NCBI GenBank assembly: GCA_016462305.1
Contig: JAEMTM010000014.1
Location: forward strand, 1-11,783
Direction of reading: 5' to 3'
From: Sphingomonadaceae bacterium
Lineage (GTDB): Bacteria; Pseudomonadota; Alphaproteobacteria; Sphingomonadales; Sphingomonadaceae
DNA: 11,783 nt
Made by a program: the position numbers and the translations under genes. How positions within the stretch are numbered: the stretch's first letter is position 1; each line of letters begins with the position of its first letter. Positions 6,759 through 11,783 of this stretch are shown here, piece after piece. The notes beneath the pieces were generated by a model. The model was not told the DNA's origin and ran no database searches. It saw only the letters and a program-made list of their open reading frames with translations.

Positions 6759-8686
6759 GCGCGTTGCCACTTATTGATCGCAGGCTTCTTGGCGCGCCGG
6801 AACATACGGCCAAACAGCGATAACGTGCCACCAAGCGCAATCAGAATCCCGCCATACCAGATGAACGTCACAAAAGGCTTCCACCACAAACGAACCTGCC
6901 AACGGCCATCGCCTTCTTGGTCAGGCTGCGCGATGACGGCGTATAATTGGCCATTCCAGCGGGTAAGCAATGCCGCCTCGCTCGTCTGCATTTCGGGCTT
7001 GAAGAATTGCCGCGACTGCGGACGCAGCACAACCGCGTCGCCATTTTTGCTTACGACTATTTCGCCTTCGACGGCGACCCAATTGTCACCCACAACCGGT
7101 TTAACGTCGTCCAACGTAACTTTCCAGCCAGACACTTCAGCGCTTTCACCCGGCGCAAGCGCGGTCAGGGTTTCTTTTGAAAACCCCGATTCCGCCGCCA
7201 TGCCAAAGACGCTGACCGCTATGCCGAAATGGGCGATGACCATCCCGAAAACGGGCAAAGGCGTGCGCAGCAATTTGCGCCCCCGCAGCGGCAACCACGC
7301 TGCCACCGCAAGCGCCAAGGACAAGGCGATGCCAAGCAGCGGGAATATGCCAATGTCAGGTGCGAGCTTCCAAACGGCTATCCCGCTGCACAACAGGATA
7401 GCTGTCGCGCCGATCAGCCAATATTTGATCCGCATGATTTCGTCCCGCCGCCAGCGCAACATGGGGCCAATCAGCAAAGCGAGCATCAACAGCACCATGA
7501 TGGGCACCGTGGCCTTGTTGAAATATGGCGGCCCAACCGAAATCTTGTCGCCCATCGCCTCCGCCGCCAGCGGATATAGCGTGCCAATCAAAACGACCGC
7601 CAGAATGACGCTGAGGAAGATGTTGTTCGCAACAATTCCACCTTCGCGGCTGATAAGCTGAAACGGCTCGCCTTGCTTCACCGTCCCGATGCGCAGGGCA
7701 AAAATGACGAAAGCAAGGCCAGTATATATCAGCATGAGCGCCAGAATGAACGCGCCGCGTTCCGGATCAACGGCAAAGGCATGAACGCTGGTCAATATCC
7801 CCGACCGCACGAGGAACGTGCCGGCCATCGACATGGCAAAAGCGACCAGTGCCAGCATAATGGTCCATGCACGCAGCGCGTTACGTGTGGCCAATATGCT
7901 GACCGAATGCAGCAAGGCCGTGGCCGCGAGCCATGGCATCAACGAAGCATTCTCAACGGGGTCCCAAAACCACCAACCACCCCAGCCCAATTCATAATAA
8001 GCCCAATAGCTACCCGCCGCGATGCCGATGGTGAGGAAAATCCAAGCGGCCAAAACCCATGGTCGCATGGCGCGGGCAAATGCGGGTCCGACCTGATTGG
8101 TCAACAATGCGCCAAGGGCAAAGGAAAAGGCAACCGAAAGGCCGACATAGCCAATATACAAAGTTGGCGGATGAAAGGCGAGGCCAACATCCTGAAGCAA
8201 TGGGTTAAGCCCAGCGCCTTCCACAGGAGCGGGCACAAGCCGTTCAAATGGGTTTGATGCAAACAACAGAAACGCAAAGAAACCCAGCGCAATGAAGGCT
8301 TGGACGCCAAGTGTCGCATACAAAGTCTTCGCTTCAACCCGTTTTTCCAACACCGCGATAGCTGCGCCCGATGCGGACAGCACCGCGACCCACAACAGCA
8401 TCGAGCCTTCGTGATTGCCCCATGTGCCCGCCAGCTTGAAGATCATCGGCTTGTCAATATGGCTGTTGCTTGCGACCAAAAGCACCGACAGATCGGTCAC
8501 ATAAAACAGCCACATCAACGCGAAAAAGGCAAAAGCGCATAATGCCCCCTGCATATAGGCCGCTGGCTTGATAAGCGGGACCAATTGCCCTGCCCCGCCA
8601 CGTAACAAGGTCAGGCCGCCAATAAGTTGAAGCAACGCCATCGCCGCCGCCAGCCAAAGCGCCGCCAATCCTGCCTCTGCTATCAT
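6755..8686 (-). CDS. ccmF: Heme lyase subunit CcmF (heme-ligation membrane protein)
   Basis: Large polytopic inner-membrane protein, 643 residues, that takes heme from holo-CcmE and attaches it to apocytochrome c. Motifs read in order: TWGNHEGSMLLW (88-99), FHPPTLYIGYVG (171-182), the tryptophan-rich heme-handling loop WGGWWFWDPVENAS (235-248), SVHAFAVDP (301-309) and GPPYFN (385-390). Many hydrophobic helices (about 15) are visible, with a periplasmic domain late in the protein. Length matches the usual 630-660. It starts 27 bp after ccmE with an AAGG-type ribosome site, and its stop is inside the ccmG start. The whole family pattern is intact. Confidence 0.98.
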   Translation of the reverse strand: MIAEAGLAALWLAAAMALLQLIGGLTLLRGGAGQLVPLIKPAAYMQGALCAFAFFALMWLFYVTDLSVLLVASNSHIDKPMIFKLAGTWGNHEGSMLLWVAVLSASGAAIAVLEKRVEAKTLYATLGVQAFIALGFFAFLLFASNPFERLVPAPVEGAGLNPLLQDVGLAFHPPTLYIGYVGLSVAFSFALGALLTNQVGPAFARAMRPWVLAAWIFLTIGIAAGSYWAYYELGWGGWWFWDPVENASLMPWLAATALLHSVSILATRNALRAWTIMLALVAFAMSMAGTFLVRSGILTSVHAFAVDPERGAFILALMLIYTGLAFVIFALRIGTVKQGEPFQLISREGGIVANNIFLSVILAVVLIGTLYPLAAEAMGDKISVGPPYFNKATVPIMVLLMLALLIGPMLRWRRDEIMRIKYWLIGATAILLCSGIAVWKLAPDIGIFPLLGIALSLALAVAAWLPLRGRKLLRTPLPVFGMVIAHFGIAVSVFGMAAESGFSKETLTALAPGESAEVSGWKVTLDDVKPVVGDNWVAVEGEIVVSKNGDAVVLRPQSRQFFKPEMQTSEAALLTRWNGQLYAVIAQPDQEGDGRWQVRLWWKPFVTFIWYGGILIALGGTLSLFGRMFRRAKKPAINKWQRA

Positions 8687-8713
8687 GTCAAAGCCTTCAT
8701 TGTGCCAGCGCCA

Positions 8714-9163
8714 TCATTGCAAGAGGGTATCCTTGGTATGTTCAGCCGCCTTCATGTCGATGTCGGCCAATTCCTTGGGCACGTAATTTTCATCATGCTT
8801 GGCCAGCAAACTTTCGGCAACGAATACGCGGTCGGGGCGAAGGCGACCATCGGCAACGACGCCCGATCCTTCCACGAACAAGTCGGGCGTGATGCCACGA
8901 TAGCTGACTTTTTGCGTGCCGCTTTGGTCCTGCACGATGAACGTGATCGACACCCCATCGGCGGCGCGGACAATGGAACCCTTCTGCACCATCCCGCCAA
9001 GCCTTATGGCCTTTCCAGGCGCGACATTAGCGGCGGCCAAGGTTGTGGGCGTGTAGAAATAGGACGCCTCTTCGCGCAAGGCGGAAGCCGCGATCAGGCC
9101 AGCGGCCACCAATGCCACCACAGCAATCAGGGCCAGAAACAAACGCTGATGCTTGGGCTTCAT
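8714..9163 (-). CDS. ccmE: Periplasmic heme chaperone CcmE
   Basis: Heme chaperone that binds heme covalently and carries it from CcmC to CcmF. From the ATG at 9163 the product has 149 residues. A single N-terminal membrane anchor (about 8-28) precedes an OB-fold domain with RLGGMVQKGS (54-63) and VEGSGVVADGRL (97-108). The heme-attachment histidine is H123 in the conserved LAKHDENYVPKEL. The reading frame is open for 54 more codons upstream, but that stretch runs antisense-like through ccmD and the end of ccmC and has no family similarity. The 9163 ATG overlaps the ccmD stop (ATGA). Confidence 0.97.
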   Translation of the reverse strand: MKPKHQRLFLALIAVVALVAAGLIAASALREEASYFYTPTTLAAANVAPGKAIRLGGMVQKGSIVRAADGVSITFIVQDQSGTQKVSYRGITPDLFVEGSGVVADGRLRPDRVFVAESLLAKHDENYVPKELADIDMKAAEHTKDTLLQ

Positions 9164-9291
9164 GCCTGTTCTCGAAATGCATCTGCCGACGCCTCGGCGC
9201 GGCGCATGGAAAGATAGCTGGACAGTATGAGCCAAATCATACCGACGCCCGTGACCGCGAATGACGCGATGATGAAAGGCGCGTGGGGCAT
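9160..9291 (-). CDS. ccmD: Small heme-export membrane protein CcmD
   Basis: A 43-codon gene between ccmC and ccmE. The translation begins MPHAPFIIASFAVTGVGMIW and contains one hydrophobic helix (about 6-26), then a charged tail rich in Arg, Ala and Glu (residues 30-43). CcmD proteins are typically this short, with one membrane helix and a charged cytoplasmic tail, and assist release of holo-CcmE from the CcmABC complex. The ATG overlaps the ccmC stop as TAATG, and its TGA overlaps the ccmE ATG (ATGA). Identification rests on size, topology and position rather than on conserved residues. It is easily missed because of its length. Confidence 0.9.
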   Translation of the reverse strand: MPHAPFIIASFAVTGVGMIWLILSSYLSMRRAEASADAFREQA

Positions 9292-10007
9292 TAGCCTTGC
9301 GCCATCCGGCGCATCCGCGCTTCAATCCGCATCTCCGCCAATGCTGCGCGCATCCGCATCAGGACGACCGCGCCGAACAACAGGCTGAAACCCGCGACGG
9401 CGACAAACAAGGGCACCAGATAGGCCGTATCAATCGACGAACCACCCAGCGTAATACTCGCCTTTTGATGCTGGCTTTCCCACCAGATTACCGAACGGTT
9501 GATGATCGGAATGTTGACCGCGCCAATCACGCCAAAGACCGCCGCCACGCGGCTCGTGTCGCCCTTCTCGCTTGAAGCGTTGGAAAGCGCGATATATCCG
9601 AGATACAGGAAGAATAAAACCAGCATGGACGTCAATCGACCATCCCAGACCCACCAGGTGCCCCATGTTGGCCGTCCCCAGATGGAACCCGTCATCAGGC
9701 AGATCGCCGCGAAGGTCGCGCCGGGAACAGCGATGGCACGGGCCGCAACGCCCGCCAACGGGTGTCGCCATACCAATTGCACGATGCTGGCAATCGCAAT
9801 GCCCGTCCACCCCCCCATGCCCAGCCAAGCGGCGGGAACATGAACGAAAAGGATTTTGACGGTATCGCCCATCAACCGTTCTGTTGGCGTAAAAAACACA
9901 CCCCAAATGCAAGCGCCGAGCACGAGCAATAGCCCTGGCCAGAATAATGCTGGGGTGAGCGGCTTTGCGATACGCAAGAATCGGGCAGGATTGGCAAAGC
10001 GATGCAT
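9291..10007 (-). CDS. ccmC: Heme exporter/heme handling protein CcmC
   Basis: Six-helix membrane protein that loads heme onto CcmE. 238 residues from the ATG at 10007. It shows the two conserved histidines in VHVPAAW (H56) and WWESQHQ (H180) and the tryptophan-rich WGTWWVWDGRLTS loop (115-127), exactly the heme-binding arrangement of the family. A TTG two codons upstream is an alternative start; neither has a convincing ribosome site, and an in-frame stop lies just above. It follows the dehydrogenase gene by 52 bp, so the ccm cluster may be read from that gene's promoter or from a weak promoter in the gap. CcmA and CcmB, its usual partners in the ABC complex, are not encoded next to it. Confidence 0.96.
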   Translation of the reverse strand: MHRFANPARFLRIAKPLTPALFWPGLLLVLGACIWGVFFTPTERLMGDTVKILFVHVPAAWLGMGGWTGIAIASIVQLVWRHPLAGVAARAIAVPGATFAAICLMTGSIWGRPTWGTWWVWDGRLTSMLVLFFLYLGYIALSNASSEKGDTSRVAAVFGVIGAVNIPIINRSVIWWESQHQKASITLGGSSIDTAYLVPLFVAVAGFSLLFGAVVLMRMRAALAEMRIEARMRRMAQG

Positions 10008-10059
10008 GGTCAAGCAGCGCCATTAGCACTGCAAAAGCGTTACGCCAACGGATTTGCGA

Positions 10060-11091
10060 TCATCTGCCAATAAGCGTTTGTGCCATATTGTCCGCAACTT
10101 CGGCAGGGGTCAGCCCGGTCGAATCACTTTCGGACCAGATGGCCGAAAGACGATCCGGAATGGCATCAATGCGCCTGTTAATCTCCGCGTCATCGGCATT
10201 TTCTATCTGGCGTAAAACATTGATAATCCCGCCTGCGTTGATGACATAGTCCGGCGCGTAGAGGATGCCCCTATCCGCCAACATCCGGTCCTCCGAACCA
10301 CTGGCCAATTGGTTGTTCGCGCCGCCAGCAACGGCGCGTACTTTTAAGGCGTTCACGCTGGCTTGCGTAATTATGGCCCCCAAAGCACATGGGCTGAAAA
10401 TATCTGCATCGACGGTCATGATCGCGTCGGCAGCAACGCTGGTGCCGCCCAGTTCCGCAGCCAGGTCGGCGGCACGTTGGGCATCGACATCGGCCAATGT
10501 CAGCTTCGCCCCTTGTGCCGCAAGATAACGCGCCAGACCGCCGCCAACACTGCCAACGCCCTGAATAGCGACATGCACGCCCGACATGCTATCGGTGCCA
10601 AAAGCATGCTTTGCCGCCGCCTGAACGCCCAGATACACACCGCGCGCCGTATAGGGGCCGGGATCGCCGCCCTGTCCGGGCAGGCCAGCAACATGCGACG
10701 TGACCTTCGACAAGGACACCATGTCTGCTTCAGACATGCCGACATCCTGCGCCGTGATATATTTCCCGCCGAGCGAATCCACCGCGCGGGCAAAGGCGTC
10801 GAGCATATCCTGCTTTTTGGTGCGCGCAGCGTTGGCAAGAATGACCGCTTTGCCGCCACCGGCAGAAAGCCCCGCCATCGCATTTTTGTAGCTCATACCA
10901 CGCGACAGGCGCAGCGCATCTGTAATCGCGGCCTGGGAATCGCCATAATGCCAAAAACGCGTTCCGCCCGCGGCTGGCCCCATATAAGTAGAATGCACCG
11001 CGATAACGGCCCTTAGCCCCGTCACACGGTCGTCAAAGACGTGCACAGCCTCATGCGAGTCAAAATCAGGCAGGTCCCAAATGGCGGGCAT
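10060..11091 (-). CDS. Leucine/Glu/Phe/Val dehydrogenase family amino acid dehydrogenase
   Basis: NAD-dependent oxidative deaminase of the Glu/Leu/Phe/Val dehydrogenase family; leucine dehydrogenase is the closest match in layout. 343 residues from the ATG at 11091. The substrate domain has GPAAGGTRFW (38-47), SYKNAMAG (K69), the catalytic lysine in LSAGGGKAVI (K81) and TAQDVGM (D116). The Rossmann domain has VAIQGVGSVGGGLA (174-187), then SPCALGAII (233-241) and VAGGANNQLA (254-263). The start is set by AAGGAA eight bases upstream. The frame continues upstream to 11280, but this runs through a tRNA gene. The enzyme would convert leucine, isoleucine or valine to 2-oxo acids, so it likely serves branched-chain amino acid catabolism. 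The exact substrate cannot be fixed by sequence alone. Confidence 0.92.
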   Translation of the reverse strand: MPAIWDLPDFDSHEAVHVFDDRVTGLRAVIAVHSTYMGPAAGGTRFWHYGDSQAAITDALRLSRGMSYKNAMAGLSAGGGKAVILANAARTKKQDMLDAFARAVDSLGGKYITAQDVGMSEADMVSLSKVTSHVAGLPGQGGDPGPYTARGVYLGVQAAAKHAFGTDSMSGVHVAIQGVGSVGGGLARYLAAQGAKLTLADVDAQRAADLAAELGGTSVAADAIMTVDADIFSPCALGAIITQASVNALKVRAVAGGANNQLASGSEDRMLADRGILYAPDYVINAGGIINVLRQIENADDAEINRRIDAIPDRLSAIWSESDSTGLTPAEVADNMAQTLIGR

Positions 11092-11136
11092 GATATATTT
11101 CCTTGTGCGAAATGGCCCTTGGGCGTTCGGAATCAT

Positions 11137-11164
11137 ATTACGTTCACGCGTAATAATATTACGC
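11137..11164 (-). promoter_or_regulatory. Probable operator: 17-bp inverted repeat plus third half-site upstream of the dehydrogenase
   Basis: GCGTAAT-N3-ATTACGC (11148-11164) is a perfect 7-bp-arm inverted repeat with an AT-rich centre. A third half-site (CGTAAT on the minus strand, 11137-11142) follows, so two same-orientation half-sites are exactly 21 bp, or two helical turns, apart. A near-consensus -10 (TATGAT on the minus strand, 11132-11137) overlaps the last half-site. The layout suits an Lrp/AsnC- or MarR-like regulator. The regulator's identity is unknown and the inference is mine. Confidence 0.6.
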
Positions 11165-11200
11165 AGGGCAAATGTCACACAGATTTTGGCGTGGAAGAAA

Positions 11201-11277
11201 TGGGGCGACCGAGGGGTCTTGAACCCCCGACCTCTGGTACCACAAACCAGCGCTCTAACCAACTGAGCTACGGTCGC
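11201..11277 (-). tRNA. tRNA-His (anticodon GTG)
   Basis: The minus strand folds as a complete cloverleaf: acceptor GCGACCG/CGGTCGC, T8 A9, D arm GCTC...GAGC, anticodon stem CTGGT/ACCAG with loop TTGTGGT (anticodon GTG), T arm GGGGG-TTCAAGA-CCCCT, and an encoded 3' CCA. A G immediately 5' of the acceptor (11278) can pair with discriminator C73, the G-1 identity element specific to tRNA-His. It sits between rpmE and the dehydrogenase gene. Confidence 0.97.
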
Positions 11278-11312
11278 CATAGCGCCATTGAGGCAGGCGC
11301 GATCCTGTTTTT

Positions 11313-11364
11313 CGGTCTAACCTTAGACCGTAAATATGTCATGTGCCGAGCCTTAACCCGGCAC
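11313..11364 (-). other. Two stem-loops between rpmE and tRNA-His
   Basis: GTGCCG...CGGCAC (11343-11364, extendable to 8 bp with a GU pair) and CGGTCTA-AGGT-TAGACCG (11313-11330, 7 bp) follow the rpmE stop. Neither is followed by a T run on the minus strand, so they are not typical intrinsic terminators. They may protect the rpmE 3' end or mark processing between rpmE and the tRNA. Confidence 0.4.
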
Positions 11365-11374
11365 AATGAATATC

Positions 11375-11602
11375 TTATTTTTTGAGGCTAAGGCCGCCAA
11401 AACGCTTGTTAAACTGGGCCACGCGGCCACCGGTGTCAAGCATCCGGCCCGAACCACCGGTCCATGCCGGGTGCGATGTCGGATCGATATCCAGAGCGAG
11501 AGTGTCACCTTCCTTGCCCCAAGTGGAGCGCGTTTCGAAGATGGTGCCATCGGTCATCTGCACCTTGATCATGTGATAATCGGGGTGAATGTCGGCTTTC
11601 AT
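11375..11602 (-). CDS. rpmE: 50S ribosomal protein L31 (zinc-free type)
   Basis: A 75-residue protein with the L31 pattern: KADIHPDYHMIKVQMTDG (2-19), STWGKEGDTLALDIDP (26-41), SHPAWTGG (43-50) and RVAQFNKRFG (60-69). It contains no cysteine, so it is the C-minus form that does not bind zinc, as is normal in alphaproteobacteria. An AAAGGA ribosome site lies at proper spacing before the ATG. It has its own likely promoter and a leader hairpin upstream. Confidence 0.98.
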   Translation of the reverse strand: MKADIHPDYHMIKVQMTDGTIFETRSTWGKEGDTLALDIDPTSHPAWTGGSGRMLDTGGRVAQFNKRFGGLSLKK

Positions 11603-11623
11603 ATATAAATCCTTTGTTCAGTC

Positions 11624-11640
11624 ACCGGTTTCCGACCGGC
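11624..11640 (-). promoter_or_regulatory. Small hairpin in the rpmE leader
   Basis: GCCGGT/ACCGGT on the minus strand (a 5-bp stem plus an outer wobble pair, loop CGGAA) lies shortly upstream of the rpmE ribosome site. L31 represses its own mRNA in E. coli; whether this hairpin serves such control here is only a guess. Confidence 0.3.
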
Positions 11641-11662
11641 AACCCTAAATTCGGAAGCGCCG

Positions 11663-11691
11663 CGCATAGCGGGGAGCGGACGCGATAGCAA
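11663..11691 (-). promoter_or_regulatory. Candidate rpmE promoter
   Basis: TTGCTA (11686-11691, minus strand) and TATGCG (11663-11668) are separated by exactly 17 bp, about 60 bp before the rpmE ATG. Both hexamers are fair matches to sigma-70 type elements. Confidence 0.45.
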
Positions 11692-11783
11692 CATGGAAAT
11701 ATTGCAGAACGCGGGTATGGCGGATTTACAACTCCATGCCATGCACGCCCACGCCTCATCATGCGGACACGACAACGCGTCGC
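11692..11783 (+). other. Window edge; possible 5' end of a divergent ORF, unidentified
   Basis: An ATG at 11693 opens a plus-strand frame reading MEILQNAGMADLQLHAMHAH and running off the window. It has no clear ribosome site and no recognisable motif. The minus strand is also open through this region but looks non-coding. I cannot say whether a gene starts here. Confidence 0.2.

Noticed and set aside
6774..7661. A 295-codon plus-strand open frame opposite ccmF
   Set aside because: Low-complexity Ser/Pro/Arg-type composition typical of antisense frames; ccmF on the other strand has all its motifs.
9164..9325. A 54-codon N-terminal extension of ccmE
   Set aside because: It runs out of frame through ccmD and the end of ccmC and lacks family similarity. 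The ATG at 9163 overlaps the ccmD stop and precedes the membrane anchor.
11092..11280. A 63-codon N-terminal extension of the dehydrogenase frame
   Set aside because: Its first part is a translation of the tRNA-His gene on the same strand. The ATG at 11091 has a good ribosome site and fits the family N terminus.
11313..11364. Intrinsic terminator for rpmE
   Set aside because: The stems are real but neither is followed by a T tract in the direction of transcription, so they are listed only as stem-loops.
1..11783. Mobile elements, CRISPR arrays, attachment sites
   Set aside because: No transposase or integrase, regularly spaced repeats or tRNA-adjacent direct repeat were seen.

Overview
The window looks like a piece of a sphingomonad-type alphaproteobacterial chromosome (Sphingomonadaceae or a close relative). 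This rests on the moderately GC-rich coding style, a cysteine-free L31 of the alphaproteobacterial kind, the long LeuA, and a split ccm cluster ending in separate ccmG, ccmH and ccmI genes. The taxonomic call is inference from protein character, not a database match. Every confident gene lies on the minus strand, so transcription runs from high to low coordinates. I see no mobile element, phage gene or CRISPR array. No stretch over 300 bp lacks a gene.

Read in the direction of transcription, rpmE (ribosomal protein L31) comes first, followed by two stem-loops and a tRNA-His(GTG) with its diagnostic G-1. Next is a leucine/amino-acid dehydrogenase with a 17-bp perfect inverted repeat in its upstream region. 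Then comes a tightly packed cytochrome c maturation cluster: ccmC, ccmD, ccmE, ccmF, ccmG (dsbE), ccmH, ccmI. Most junctions there are ATGA or TAATG overlaps, and ccmD is only 43 codons. The ABC-type genes ccmA and ccmB are not here and must lie elsewhere. Downstream are kup (potassium uptake), leuA (2-isopropylmalate synthase) and a nitronate monooxygenase-family flavoprotein.

The most notable unlisted feature is in the 239-bp kup-leuA gap. A 17-codon ORF, MKSRIALSLLLLRLTRP, has six leucine codons, four of them in tandem. Its stop codon sits inside one arm of a perfect 11-bp long-range stem, and further short complementary segments follow before leuA. This has the architecture of a leucine-responsive transcription attenuator (leuL type). 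The mechanism is only partly classical, because no strong U-tract terminator is visible.

Functionally, the window joins leucine synthesis (leuA, apparently attenuated by leucine supply), leucine/branched-chain amino acid deamination (the dehydrogenase, with its own likely operator), periplasmic cytochrome c assembly, and housekeeping functions (L31, tRNA-His, K+ uptake).
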